From a virus, in the IMG/VR virus record IMGVR_UViG_3300045912_000212, positions 1-44,456 of that record: DNA of 44,456 bases; one strand, written 5' to 3'. The notes beneath the pieces were generated by a model that searched no databases, had not been told where the DNA came from, and was given only the letters and a program-made list of their open reading frames with translations. Positions 5,947 through 13,980 of the stretch are shown one piece after another. Both the position numbers and the translations under genes were made by a program. How positions within the stretch are numbered: position 1 is the stretch's first letter; each line of letters begins with the position of its first letter.

Positions 5947-7368
5947 CTACTTCAGGTCCGCCCATGTCGGCCCGGTGGAGGCTGAGGCTCCCACCGGAAT
6001 GGAGAGTTCCACCGCCTCCATCATAATCCGTTTCACATCAGCCAGGAACTCACCGGCGATGTGGGGAGAAAGCTCGAAAACCAGTTCGTCGTGGATTTGC
6101 AGCAGCGGCCAGATGCGGCAATCCGGATACGCCTCCTCCCACTGTTCCACGAGATCCATGATCTCAGCCGTGGCCAGTTTCAGAATGCCCTGAGCTGTCG
6201 CTTGAATCGGCATATTCCCGGCCTGCCGGAACGCAGCCCGTCTGATGCGGGGTATCGTGGAGAGCGCTTCCGGTACCAGGCGCACCCGTCCGAACCAGTC
6301 CCACACCATGCCGTAGCGCCTCGCACGGGAATGCTGGAGATCCAGCCAGGCCCGTATGCCACGGTAGTAGCGGAACCACTCCTCAATCAGCTTTTCGCAC
6401 TCCTCTACCGTCCACAGCGGCCCTCCGTTCGAGAGGATATTGCCCTGGAGGCCAAGGCCGGACTGGCCGTAGAGGATGGCGAATCCAGCGGTTTTCGCCG
6501 GGAGCCGGTAGTTCTGCTTGAAGTGTTTCCATTCGCTCCTCTCCTGATCCGTCCAGAGTACGGTTTCTCCGGCCTCCTCCTGTTTAGCCATTAAAGCTAA
6601 CCGCTCGTACTTAGCCCGGTCCAGACGGAACACATTGACGGCGGTCTGAGTGTGGATGTCGGCTCCCAACAGGAATGCCGAGATCATGTTCCGGTCCTGG
6701 GATAGATCTCCGGCCAGAACCATCTCAATCTGGCTCAGGTCCGCCGAGGCCAGGACGCATTGGCGTCCGCATTGGTCCTTGCCGGGAATGAACCCCTGAC
6801 GGATTCTCATGCCGTCCTGGGTTCGGGCGGGGATGTTCTGAAGGTTCGGGTTCTCGGAGGACAACCGGCCCGTGTCGGTACTGGTGTGACGGAACGTGGT
6901 ATGGAGCCTCCCAGTGTGAGGGTGAATCATCCGGGGCAGCTTGCGGGCGTAAGTGCCGTCCAGTTTGTCCAGAGCGCGGTACTCCAGGATGAGGCCCACA
7001 ACCGGGTGGGCGTTCTTCAGACTGGAGAGGATATCGGCGTCCGTCACATCCCTGCCCGTGGCTGTCCGCTTACGGCCTGTGGGCGGAGTGAGCCTCAGTT
7101 CATCGAATAGCAGAGGCCCTACCTGGTCCCCGCTGATGGGGTTGATCTCCCGGCCCACGATGGAGTGAATTTCATCCCGGATGGATTGAAGCCGCTGTTG
7201 GAACTCGGCTGACAGGGCCTGGAAGTAAGAGACGTCGAGAAGAGCGCCATGCTGGTGGAACCGGGTCAGCATCCGGAACGTGCCCTGATCGAGCCTCTGG
7301 GCGTTGGGCAGACAGGGATAGTCCAGGACGCGAACCCCGCCGTAACAGGTTTGGGGAGTGACGGGCAT
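5947..7368 (-). CDS. polA: Family A DNA polymerase, polymerase domain only, 473 aa
   Basis: Replicative or repair DNA polymerase of the PolI family. The thumb region is at about 25-140, the palm box TDTGRLSSENPNLQNIP at 164-180, motif A SADLSQIEMV (208-217, catalytic D210), motif B RLPAKTAGFAILYG (288-301, K292 and F296 at the Klenow K758/F762 positions) and motif C QIHDELVFE (424-432, catalytic D427). Phe at 296 predicts discrimination against dideoxynucleotides, by analogy with the family. There is no room for a 5' nuclease or 3'-5' exonuclease domain. A matching 3'-5' exonuclease is encoded separately as a fusion at 11285-12733, so proofreading may be supplied in trans. Confidence 0.95.
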   Translation of the reverse strand: MPVTPQTCYGGVRVLDYPCLPNAQRLDQGTFRMLTRFHQHGALLDVSYFQALSAEFQQRLQSIRDEIHSIVGREINPISGDQVGPLLFDELRLTPPTGRKRTATGRDVTDADILSSLKNAHPVVGLILEYRALDKLDGTYARKLPRMIHPHTGRLHTTFRHTSTDTGRLSSENPNLQNIPARTQDGMRIRQGFIPGKDQCGRQCVLASADLSQIEMVLAGDLSQDRNMISAFLLGADIHTQTAVNVFRLDRAKYERLALMAKQEEAGETVLWTDQERSEWKHFKQNYRLPAKTAGFAILYGQSGLGLQGNILSNGGPLWTVEECEKLIEEWFRYYRGIRAWLDLQHSRARRYGMVWDWFGRVRLVPEALSTIPRIRRAAFRQAGNMPIQATAQGILKLATAEIMDLVEQWEEAYPDCRIWPLLQIHDELVFELSPHIAGEFLADVKRIMMEAVELSIPVGASASTGPTWADLK

Positions 7369-7448
7369 GGTTGCTCAGAACTCCATCTCCGCTACCCTCA
7401 GCTTTACTCTGGATCTCGTCCACCGCTTTCCCTCCAGGCAGCCGGGCG

Positions 7449-7859
7449 TCATAGTTCCGGCCTCCACCGCCTCATCAGATTCAAAGAATGGTTGAGCCCC
7501 TGGAGTCTATGGGCGCACCGGCTTGAGCATGTCCGGCGGGGATAGACCCTGACTGTACAGAACCGGCCCCGTCTGCGGAGCTGGAACGGCGGATAAAACA
7601 TCCGCTGGCACCATGCGCAGATCCGTGGCTGAACTTTGTCCGGGGTCATCACATCCAGGCGTTCCCGCCGGACGATCTTCATGCGTCCCGTTTCCATTCT
7701 GATAATGGCTTCCTCCATCAACCAGTCGCAGAGTCCCATCCATGTCCCTTCATAATCCGGGTGGCCCTGCGGGAGGCCTTGGGAGATCAGGGAATCCAGG
7801 CGGCGGCGGGCGTCTCTCTGCTCTCTCAGGCAGCGCCCAAGTCCAGACGCCGCGTTCAC
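7449..7859 (-). CDS. Zinc-finger protein, 136 aa
   Basis: An N-terminal helical region is followed by a C-terminal zinc motif (RICAWCQRMFYP ... FCTVRV ... TCSSRCAHRL), i.e. CxxC plus CxxxC as in the protein at 4727-5098. The start is a GTG overlapping the stop of the upstream gene (GTGA), with GAGGAG before it. Likely nucleic-acid binding. The 80 bases between it and the polymerase gene hold nothing identifiable. Confidence 0.78.
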   Translation of the reverse strand: MNAASGLGRCLREQRDARRRLDSLISQGLPQGHPDYEGTWMGLCDWLMEEAIIRMETGRMKIVRRERLDVMTPDKVQPRICAWCQRMFYPPFQLRRRGRFCTVRVYPRRTCSSRCAHRLQGLNHSLNLMRRWRPEL

Positions 7860-8260
7860 AGCTTAGGCTCCTCGCGGCTCATACTCAAAATGAGTTGGTG
7901 GGCAATTCTCAACTTCTCCTTCCACTGCTCCCCCAGTACGGGAGACAACAGAGGTCCGAGACGGCTTTCTACAGCGTCATTCTGGCCGGAACCGGCGGGA
8001 CGGTTTCCGTCTGTAGCCTCCCGCGCTGCCTCCAAGACGGCGGAAGCCACGTCCGCAGCCTCAACGGGGGTTAGTCTCACCCGTTCGCCTGTCCCGCCGT
8101 ACCCGCGCCCGAGCCAAATTTCCACGGCAGGAGCCACATTACAGGCCCCGCCGGACGGAACGGCCACAACCGCCAGGCTCAGGGTTCGTACGGTATCCAC
8201 GCCGTCTTGGCGGCAGAGCGGCAGATAGACCGTCTCCCTTCCATACTTCTCGATCTTCAT
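7856..8260 (-). CDS. Hypothetical protein, 134 aa
   Basis: An N-terminal beta-rich part (ETVYLPLCRQDGVDTVRTLS, VEIWLGRGYGG) is followed by helices (AADVASAVLEAAREA; QWKEKLRIAHQLILSMS). It overlaps both neighbours by 4 nt (ATGA/GTGA type), so it is translationally coupled. No recognised domain. Position among replication and small regulatory genes suggests an early-phase role. Confidence 0.72.
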   Translation of the reverse strand: MKIEKYGRETVYLPLCRQDGVDTVRTLSLAVVAVPSGGACNVAPAVEIWLGRGYGGTGERVRLTPVEAADVASAVLEAAREATDGNRPAGSGQNDAVESRLGPLLSPVLGEQWKEKLRIAHQLILSMSREEPKL

Positions 8261-8613
8261 ACGTCCTCCTGTTTCTCAAGCAAATCTGTATCGTCCAGAT
8301 CCACACAGATCTCACAGCGTTGTGCGCCGTCCGGCATCGTGATTATTTCCAGTCCAGTACGGCTGTAGCCACAGCGCTCACAGACGGTGATATCCACGCC
8401 CCCGGTTTCTTCCAAGGCGCTGTAAATCAGAACCACACGCCACTCCCATTCTCCCCGGGCGGGCCGAACCTCTATCCTCTGAGGCTCCCGGACCAGCAGT
8501 CTTGTCTCGCGGGATTCGGACGGGTCCGGAACGGCCCACTCCTCAACGCCAATCGACACCACTGAAGATTCAGGCAGATTCGCCAGCACTCTTACTAGAT
8601 CTCTTACCTTCAC
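8257..8613 (-). CDS. Zinc-ribbon-like hypothetical protein, 118 aa
   Basis: I start at the GTG at 8613 because AAAGGAGG lies 6-8 nt upstream. The longer frame to 8682 lacks a site. Residues from the start (VKVRDLVRVLANLPESSVVS) form an alpha/beta N-terminus. A C-terminal pair of CxxC motifs (VCERCGY ... RCEICVD) predicts one zinc ion. The stop overlaps the next gene by 4 nt. The fold resembles small phage proteins with a ribbon at the end. Function unknown. Confidence 0.75.
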   Translation of the reverse strand: MKVRDLVRVLANLPESSVVSIGVEEWAVPDPSESRETRLLVREPQRIEVRPARGEWEWRVVLIYSALEETGGVDITVCERCGYSRTGLEIITMPDGAQRCEICVDLDDTDLLEKQEDV

Positions 8614-8633
8614 GACAGGCCTCCTTTCGGTTC

Positions 8634-8816
8634 CTAGACCGCTACGGAATTGAGCCAGGCCATAAACAGGATGAGAAGCCATCCGGCGGCAGCCCCATGG
8701 GCCAGAATGAACCAGATCACAGGCCAGCGGCGGGAGGGCGGCAGGTCGTCCCAGTCCATCCAGGATTCACGGCAGAGGCGGATGTAGGAGCTTCTGATCT
8801 TCAGGCGCAGAGTCAT
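8634..8816 (-). CDS. Small membrane protein, 60 aa
   Basis: The ATG at 8816 overlaps the stop of the XF1762-like gene (ATGA). A charged N-terminal half (MTLRLKIRSSYIRL ... DDLPPSRR) is followed by one transmembrane segment (PVIWFILAHGAAAGWLLILF). The larger 139-residue frame reaching 9053 would overlap the well-supported upstream gene and is rejected. Role unknown. Confidence 0.65.
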   Translation of the reverse strand: MTLRLKIRSSYIRLCRESWMDWDDLPPSRRWPVIWFILAHGAAAGWLLILFMAWLNSVAV

Positions 8817-9280
8817 TGTACGTTTTCCTCCATTCGTAACCGGATCTCCCACCGCAGTTTGCGTACAGTAGGGTGTTTGTCCTGGCGGAAGCGGGATGGT
8901 CTGCACCATGACCCCCCTCCGGCCTCGCCCGCCAACGTCCACCCCGAGGCCCGGAGTGATGCGCCGCCCTCCTCCGGCAGAGTGTAGGTGGCCAGCCGCC
9001 GGTAACCCATGGCGGCGGCCACTCGCCGGATCGCCCCATAAAGCATGGAGCACGCGTTCTTAGTCCCGTCCGTGCAGAGTCTGGTTACTTCGAGGGTCAG
9101 TCCGTCATCGAGCATCCGGGTGGCAGGACGGCCCGCAATACCGGCTCCGGCTTGGCGCCCCGCCTTATCAACTAGTCCTACAGCGAACTTTGCGCCAACG
9201 GCGGGCGGGTGGTGGCGGTGATATTCCCGGACGTACTGATTAGCGGCACGGAGTGTTAGCGGCACGATGCTGAGCCTCAT
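8813..9280 (-). CDS. XF1762-like protein (acetyltransferase-fold family), 155 aa
   Basis: The sequence strongly resembles the XF1762 family as I know it from phages and plasmids: HRHHPPAVGAKFAVGLVD (about 21-38), MLDDGLTLEVTRLCTDGTKN, CSMLYGAIRRVAAAMGYRRL, TYTLPEEGGASLRASGW and DKHPTVRKLRW near the end. The central region resembles the GNAT fold with a GY(R)RL helix. The biochemical activity of the family is, to my knowledge, unproven. It overlaps both neighbours by 4 nt inside the early operon. An anti-host or DNA-modification role is only speculation. Confidence 0.85.
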   Translation of the reverse strand: MRLSIVPLTLRAANQYVREYHRHHPPAVGAKFAVGLVDKAGRQAGAGIAGRPATRMLDDGLTLEVTRLCTDGTKNACSMLYGAIRRVAAAMGYRRLATYTLPEEGGASLRASGWTLAGEAGGGSWCRPSRFRQDKHPTVRKLRWEIRLRMEENVQ

Positions 9281-9621
9281 AGATTAGGCCACTCCGCCAT
9301 CCGGCAGAGCCCCTCCAGAACCGGATGCCCCGCACACAGACTCTCGATGGAGCGGCGGGTTTTCAGGCTCAGTCTGGTGCGTGCTTGGCGTCCCTGCACC
9401 AGACGGTTGAGCGTGACGTAATGCAGGTCGAGTTTGACAGCTAAGTCTCTCTGGGTCATGTGCAGCTCTCTGATCATGGCCCGGAGCAGGAACCCCAGAG
9501 ATGGCCGCCTGTACTCATACCACGGCAGGGACGGCTGCTGCTGGGCCGGATCCGGCAGAACGGGCCGGGAGGCCGACAGGGCCAGATTGAGCACGTCGAG
9601 GGGAGACAGGTTCAGTTTCAT
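9277..9621 (-). CDS. HTH DNA-binding protein, 114 aa
   Basis: A Cro/XRE-like helix-turn-helix is visible at LHMTQRDLAVKLDLHYVTLN (roughly residues 53-72), followed by RLVQGRQARTRLSLKTRRSI. The N-terminal 45 residues are Pro/Leu-rich and unstructured in part. GAGG stands 6 nt before the ATG. A second regulator besides the one at 19093-19338; it sits deep in the early operon, so it may act as a Cro-like or late-switch factor. Confidence 0.78.
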   Translation of the reverse strand: MKLNLSPLDVLNLALSASRPVLPDPAQQQPSLPWYEYRRPSLGFLLRAMIRELHMTQRDLAVKLDLHYVTLNRLVQGRQARTRLSLKTRRSIESLCAGHPVLEGLCRMAEWPNL

Positions 9622-9630
9622 TGCGCAACC

Positions 9631-10041
9631 TCAGACCCAGTACCCGATGCTGATGCCGATTCGCCAGTATCCATGGGACTTTAGCCAGTAGTGGAAATTC
9701 TCGTAGAGGGAGACGGTCTGCTCCTCCCAGCCTCCTCCGGATCGCATGAAAACGCTGATAACAGGGGCCCACGGGATGATTCTCACCGGCATAATCCACC
9801 ACGGCGTCCGGCGTGGATCCGGTTTCAGTCTGGATCGTTCTGGAATGCCCGTCCATCCCGGCAGAGTGTACAGAGTCACGTTGATTACGTCCGGGATGCG
9901 GTTGTCCCCGGACTGCCGTTCAAACAGCGTCCACAGCCTGGCAATGCAGACACGCAGCCGTCCAGGGGCTGTGTATTCAGCGCCCATGGACCCCAGTTCT
10001 ACGCTGAACACCGCTGAGTCGAGTTTCCGTCTGATGGTCAC
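9631..10041 (-). CDS. Hypothetical protein, 136 aa
   Basis: The GTG start at 10041 overlaps the upstream TGA. Beta-rich with many Trp, Arg and Ile (WWIMPVRIIPWAPVISVFM, FHYWLKSHGYWRIGIS). No transmembrane helix of convincing length and no recognised motif. Only 9 nt separate it from the HTH gene. Confidence 0.68.
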   Translation of the reverse strand: MTIRRKLDSAVFSVELGSMGAEYTAPGRLRVCIARLWTLFERQSGDNRIPDVINVTLYTLPGWTGIPERSRLKPDPRRTPWWIMPVRIIPWAPVISVFMRSGGGWEEQTVSLYENFHYWLKSHGYWRIGISIGYWV

Positions 10042-10217
10042 TTCTGATTCTCCTCCTCCTCCTTCTTACCCCGCAGTGGAGCGGTCATTCTGCCGTAAGC
10101 GGGGCACCGGTAGTTCTGGCACACCATAGCCCTGTTGGACAGTTCCGCGAGTCTGTTGCGGCAGACGGGACAGAACCTGTCAGGATGGTGGAGCCTTTCC
10201 CTCTGTGTCCTGGTCAT
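10038..10217 (-). CDS. Small zinc-finger protein, 59 aa
   Basis: This gene overlaps both neighbours by 4 nt. The product carries FCPVCRNR and, after 15 or so residues, VCQNYRCPAYG, a CxxC plus CxxxxC set typical of one-zinc ribbons, and ends in a Lys/Glu-rich tail (RGKKEEEENQK). Likely a nucleic-acid-binding accessory factor. The tight coupling and clear zinc ligands make it convincing despite its size. Confidence 0.72.
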   Translation of the reverse strand: MTRTQRERLHHPDRFCPVCRNRLAELSNRAMVCQNYRCPAYGRMTAPLRGKKEEEENQK

Positions 10218-10756
10218 TCCTCGTTCTCCTCTTCCTGCTCCTCGGCGGCGAGCTGGCTGATCAGGCCCTCCAGCTCATCCAGGGCCTCGGCTTTCTCCGC
10301 CGCCTTCCTGTCAACCAGAGCGGAGAGCGGAGACCTGATGGACCCCTTTCTCCGCGCCGCTGGCGGAGCCGGAACCTCCCCTGGAGGAGCCGCTGGAGTC
10401 CCAGGCAGGGGATTCCGTCCCGCCAGAACTCCCATGACGTTCGACCTGAGTTCCTGTTCGGTGAACTCCCTTATCCAGGCCATCATCAGAACGTCCCGCA
10501 CGATCCCAGCCGTTCCAGGCAGCAGATAAACCAAGACGGAGAGCGTCCTGCCGTCCTCCTCCTGAACCCGGACTTCATCAAGGGTGACCCTGAACTTCTG
10601 GACCCCTGACACCCACTCCACCCGTCCCACCAGATATCTGGACGTTCTGTCCGGCGGAGGCGTCAGATAGACAGCGGTATCGGGCACTACCACTCTCCAG
10701 ACGCACGGACTGATCTGTATGACCTCCGCTCTCCTGGCTCCACTACCCTCACTCAT
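10214..10756 (-). CDS. Hypothetical protein with Pro-rich linker and acidic coiled tail, 180 aa
   Basis: GGAAGGAG precedes the ATG at 10756. Beta-rich N-terminal domain (about 1-100, VWRVVVPDTAVYLTPPPDRT), Pro/Ala linker (about 115-135, TPAAPPGEVPAPPAARRKG) and a C-terminal acidic coiled coil (EKAEALDELEGLISQLAAEE). It is the first gene after the AT-rich gap 10757-11284, so its promoter should lie there. An OB-type fold plus acidic tail would suggest an ssDNA-binding accessory factor, but I cannot confirm that. Confidence 0.75.
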   Translation of the reverse strand: MSEGSGARRAEVIQISPCVWRVVVPDTAVYLTPPPDRTSRYLVGRVEWVSGVQKFRVTLDEVRVQEEDGRTLSVLVYLLPGTAGIVRDVLMMAWIREFTEQELRSNVMGVLAGRNPLPGTPAAPPGEVPAPPAARRKGSIRSPLSALVDRKAAEKAEALDELEGLISQLAAEEQEEENEE

Positions 10757-11284
10757 GACGGCTCTCCTTCCTAATAGAAAGACTCTCTTACGCGCGTAGA
10801 TAACAGGCTAACGCTAACAGGCTAATTAGCGTGTTAGCATTTCACGTTTCTATGGTGAACTTTTGATCGTTTGACAGGGAGTGGCCTGAAGTCCCGTAAA
10901 CCACTGAAAAGAAACCACACGCCTGTACAAACCTAGGATATTTCCTACATTTCCGGTACAAAACGCAGTAGACATTATTTTGTGTCTAGGAGACACTACG
11001 CTCAGAAGTTGACATAACCGGAGTTGACAATAACCCGTATATGATCCTGTAGTGTATCGTTCGGAGGCTGTTTCCGGTAGTAGTGTATCGTTCGGCGAAC
11101 GCCGAATTAGGCCGCTTTGCAGGCCGTCGGAGTCCGCCAGACGGAAATCTAAAAGTGTAATCGCTCCTAGCACGGTTTCGTTTTCTATTAATAATGGCCC
11201 ACTGTTAGCAGTATGTGTAATTGATAGTCCGATGTTAGCGTCTAAACTGCTCACCGTCCACATAGAGTCTCCTGGTAACAGAGG
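10757..11284. other. AT-rich repeat region, candidate replication origin or control region
   Basis: This 528-base gap is the only long AT-rich stretch in the replication operon. It holds a 26-bp near-perfect palindrome (10813-10838, GCTAACAGGCTAA and its mirror with one mismatch), with a further partial copy of its arm at 10802-10812. It also has a perfect palindrome GTGTCT-AGG-AGACAC (10982-10996), twin AGTTGACA boxes (11007-11014, 11022-11029) and two 15-bp direct repeats TAGTGTATCGTTCGG (11050-11064, 11081-11095) 31 bp apart. Clustered iteron-like repeats, palindromes and AT-richness fit an origin or parS-like site. A poorly supported ORF (10850-11263) overlaps it. Confidence 0.45.
10850..11263 (-). 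CDS. Doubtful ORF across the AT-rich region, 137 aa
   Basis: An AGGAG site lies 6 nt before the ATG at 11263, only 21 bp after the upstream gene, which argues for translation. The first 50 residues look protein-like (GPLLIENETVLGAITLLDF). Against it, codon choice is AT-rich and unlike the neighbours, the frame crosses the direct repeats, and the second half is low in helical or strand-forming patterns. It could be a recent import, or a short coding stretch read into control DNA. Confidence 0.35.
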   Translation of the reverse strand: MWTVSSLDANIGLSITHTANSGPLLIENETVLGAITLLDFRLADSDGLQSGLIRRSPNDTLLPETASERYTTGSYTGYCQLRLCQLLSVVSPRHKIMSTAFCTGNVGNILGLYRRVVSFQWFTGLQATPCQTIKSSP

Positions 11285-12733
11285 TTAGAGGCCGAGGCCC
11301 TTGCCGAATCTCCGGGACATCCTGGACAGGATAGGGTAGATGCGGAGAGTCATGTCCGCGTCCGCCCCTGCGTAAGGAACCACATCCTCCCATGGGACGA
11401 GAGCAATACTCATTTCCGGCATGGCAGTGGACAGTACTCCAGGCCAGCTCCCCTGCTGATTGAGCCGTTCGACACGCTCGGCGATGATCTGACGGTCTGA
11501 GTCGTGCCAGTCCATCCACCGTTTCCACGGATCTAAGGGGCTGTCCGGATCCATGGGAGCATGGAGAGCCCGCAGCAGACCTGCCACCTTCCTGGCTGTC
11601 ATTTCCCATCCGGTTTTCGGGGGCTTGGGAGGCCTTCTGGGCCGTTTTCCAGGCATGGGGGCCTCTGTGGTAGGGGAGGGTGGCTTCAGCGCCTCCTGGA
11701 CCCCGCTGAGCCACCAGATTAGACGCTCAACCCAGTAGGGCCGGACGACATCCTCGAAGTCCGTCATGTGGACTCCCAGGAGCCGGAGGGCAAGCTGTTT
11801 CAGGCCCTGTGGAATTGAGCCGATGGTGTAAGCCATGGACATGGTGTCTACCACCCGGACGTGCTTCGGCAGGCGGGCCCCGAACAGATTCTCCAGTACC
11901 GGAATGTCGAACGGGGCGTTGTGAAGGAGAATCTTCCGGCACGAGTTCAGATGGTAGTAGAGACGTCTCAGGGCCTCTGTGCAGTCATGACGAACCACGA
12001 AGCCATACCCGGCCTGTGTGCACCACGACAGACAGTAGGGCAGGAGAGACTGGAGGCTGTAGACCTCGGTATCCAAGGCCGCCAAGGGAACCACTGGATC
12101 CGCCGGAAACTCCCGCCATGCCATGTCTACCTCTTCCGGACTGCTCAGTGAGGAGTAGACTCCCAGACTGCCTTTGGGGGGCGGACCTTCCCGTAAGTAG
12201 CGGCCCATACTCTGGAAGTCGGCCAGCAGCAGGCTCATGATGCGTCCTGAACGCAGAGCGGCGGCGGGATGGTACATCGGGATGAGCGTGCCCTCCCACA
12301 CGTCTGAGTACCGGGCATGGACCGGGATGCCGTGAGCCTGTTCGAGATTAGGCTGGCCGGGGAACATAGCAGAGTAGGCTACAGCCCCGAGAGTTACAAT
12401 GATCTCTGGATCCGCCAGAGCGACCTCGCCTGGCATGTGACTTTGCACACAACACTGCACTAGGGCCTGGGAAGGACTGCTTCCGTTCTCATCAGGAATG
12501 CACCGGACGGCGTTAGTGACATAGACATCCTGCCGCCTCAGGCCCGCCGCCGGCAGGTAAACCTCATTCAGTTCCTGGCCGGCATCGCCGTGGAAGGGCC
12601 TGCCCCTGCCTTCGCTGTCTCTGGTGCGGTCCTCGGTCTTGCCTGGGGCCTCGCCGATCAGCATGACCCGGCACGGAGCTGGTCCTTCCCCTTCGATGGG
12701 GAGCTTGCGGGACGGGCACAACCGGCATCTCAT
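11285..12733 (-). CDS. Family 4 uracil-DNA glycosylase fused to DnaQ/PolI-type 3'-5' exonuclease, 482 aa
   Basis: Residues 1-180: UDG family 4-like, with iron-sulfur type cysteines (C3, C6, later C78 and C94/C95), LIGEAPGKTED (25-35) and the YHPAAALR box (154-161). Residues about 215-482: exonuclease with Exo I LDTE (220-223), Exo II HNAPFD (271-276) and Exo III YAGADADMT (about 454-462). A Pro/Lys-rich insert of about 40 residues interrupts the second domain. Together with the exonuclease-less polymerase at 5947-7368 it looks like a PolI split in two, with uracil recognition added to the proofreading part. Expected role: proofreading and uracil surveillance during viral replication. The 3' neighbour is the origin-like gap. 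Confidence 0.88.
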   Translation of the reverse strand: MRCRLCPSRKLPIEGEGPAPCRVMLIGEAPGKTEDRTRDSEGRGRPFHGDAGQELNEVYLPAAGLRRQDVYVTNAVRCIPDENGSSPSQALVQCCVQSHMPGEVALADPEIIVTLGAVAYSAMFPGQPNLEQAHGIPVHARYSDVWEGTLIPMYHPAAALRSGRIMSLLLADFQSMGRYLREGPPPKGSLGVYSSLSSPEEVDMAWREFPADPVVPLAALDTEVYSLQSLLPYCLSWCTQAGYGFVVRHDCTEALRRLYYHLNSCRKILLHNAPFDIPVLENLFGARLPKHVRVVDTMSMAYTIGSIPQGLKQLALRLLGVHMTDFEDVVRPYWVERLIWWLSGVQEALKPPSPTTEAPMPGKRPRRPPKPPKTGWEMTARKVAGLLRALHAPMDPDSPLDPWKRWMDWHDSDRQIIAERVERLNQQGSWPGVLSTAMPEMSIALVPWEDVVPYAGADADMTLRIYPILSRMSRRFGKGLGL

Positions 12734-13212
12734 GACACCTTGCCCTTGGCCTTTTCCAGAATCGCCGCAGCCTCGGCCCTCTGGGCCGACAGCCTTATTT
12801 CCCGCTCAGTCAGAATCGACAGCAGAACATCAGTGAGATTCCTCGATCCGGTACGGTTGTCCCGGCGGTAGGAGTCTACCTTCCTTTTCAGTCCTGGCAT
12901 GACCCTCTCCAGAGACTCGATCATGTAGAGGGTGACTGGCTCCGCCATCTCCGGAAACACGATCCGGTCCCGATAACGCACACAGTGGTCCCAGAACGGC
13001 AGCGGGGCACGGCTGGCCTTTTCGATCCGCTTCATGGACTCCTCGCGCTCCTGGGAGTAGTGGGCCACAGAGTACAGCAGAGCGTCAGCGGAGGATAGCT
13101 CACGGCCCCGTTTTGCCCGCTGGTATATCTGGCTGATGCCTGGAAACTGATTTTCCAGAGCTAGAACGATGGTGCTGTAGTAGCGTTCGGAGTGATTATT
13201 TTCCTGGTTCAT
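12730..13212 (-). CDS. Hypothetical helical protein, 160 aa
   Basis: I start at the ATG at 13212 (MNQENNHSERYYS) because AGGAGG precedes it by 6 nt. The frame continues to 13227. Mostly helical and charged, with a C-terminal coiled-coil stretch (TEREIRLSAQRAEAAAILEK). It overlaps the nuclease gene by 17 nt and the UDG-exonuclease gene by 4 nt, so all three are coupled. Possibly a replication or recombination accessory protein. No family recognised. Confidence 0.75.
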   Translation of the reverse strand: MNQENNHSERYYSTIVLALENQFPGISQIYQRAKRGRELSSADALLYSVAHYSQEREESMKRIEKASRAPLPFWDHCVRYRDRIVFPEMAEPVTLYMIESLERVMPGLKRKVDSYRRDNRTGSRNLTDVLLSILTEREIRLSAQRAEAAAILEKAKGKVS

Positions 13213-13966
13213 GTCCGTCCTCCTCATCTTGTTGGCCGGCTAGGGACCGCACGATCCTCATAGCCGTTTTCTTTCCGATACCTGGAATTTGTGCAAGCTC
13301 ACCCGGCGAGGCGCAGCACAAATCCATAACGCTGCGGTAGCGTTCCGCGATGGCTCCGCTTCTCTCCCACCCCACGCCGGGCAGCTCTTTAGCTACGCGG
13401 CGTAGTAGTGAGGGCTTCTGGTACAGAACCCGGTCTGGCGGCGGACTGTAGATAGTCTTGTGCGAGCGGTGCTGGTCCCATGGCCGGCCAAACCAGAGAT
13501 AGATGGACTTCACGGCGCTTATCACATCAGCCACCGTTCTGCACCGCCGGACATGGAATCCGCACCTTAGTTCAAGGGTCTGTAGATACCCCTCCAGCTC
13601 CCTCCACAGGAATCCGGACGCGCCCAACTGTATCTGCATCCAGCCGCCCCGCACGGGAATCTCCAGCAGCCCGGAATCGCCTTCTCTCCACTGCCCGAGC
13701 ACAAGCAGGTAGCGGAACTGGTAGGTCCGTACCATGCCTGGGACCTGGTGGCCCGCCAGACGCCCGTCTCTACACGACTTCAGCAGATCATTTAGGCGCT
13801 TATACTCAATGCCGATGCTGCATTCGCCATCCGGCCCGTAACCGTTGAATCGAATATCGCCGTAGTCCAGCCGGGCCAGTTCAGCGTTCAGTCCGCCGAT
13901 CCGGAGAGAGTACACTAGCGATGAGCTTCCGGCTCTGCCGTCTACCTGAATCACTCTCTCCGTCAC
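13196..13966 (-). CDS. ERCC4/XPF-family nuclease with helix-hairpin-helix, 256 aa
   Basis: Structure-specific endonuclease fold: LDYGDIRF then IGIEYKRLNDLLKSCRDGRL, corresponding to the GDxxx...(V/I)ERKxxxDLxxSxxDGR signature, with Tyr in place of the Arg of ERK. A C-terminal HhH follows (LAQIPGIGKKTAMRIVRSL). Such enzymes cut flaps, forks and recombination intermediates. I chose the GTG at 13966 because TTGGAG precedes it. The longer frame to 14041 overlaps the upstream gene by 61 nt. Likely works with the Sak4-like ATPase and DinG-like helicase upstream. Confidence 0.86.
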   Translation of the reverse strand: MTERVIQVDGRAGSSSLVYSLRIGGLNAELARLDYGDIRFNGYGPDGECSIGIEYKRLNDLLKSCRDGRLAGHQVPGMVRTYQFRYLLVLGQWREGDSGLLEIPVRGGWMQIQLGASGFLWRELEGYLQTLELRCGFHVRRCRTVADVISAVKSIYLWFGRPWDQHRSHKTIYSPPPDRVLYQKPSLLRRVAKELPGVGWERSGAIAERYRSVMDLCCASPGELAQIPGIGKKTAMRIVRSLAGQQDEEDGHEPGK

Positions 13967-13980
13967 GGCTGGCTCCAAGA

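Noticed and set aside
8634-9053. 139-residue leftward frame
   Set aside because: Its upstream part is a shadow of the well-supported XF1762-like gene; only the last 60 codons from 8816 are credible.
11024-11045. Promoter TTGACA ... TATGAT in the AT-rich gap
   Set aside because: The two boxes are only 10 nt apart, too close for a standard promoter; the repeat of AGTTGACA fits a binding site better.
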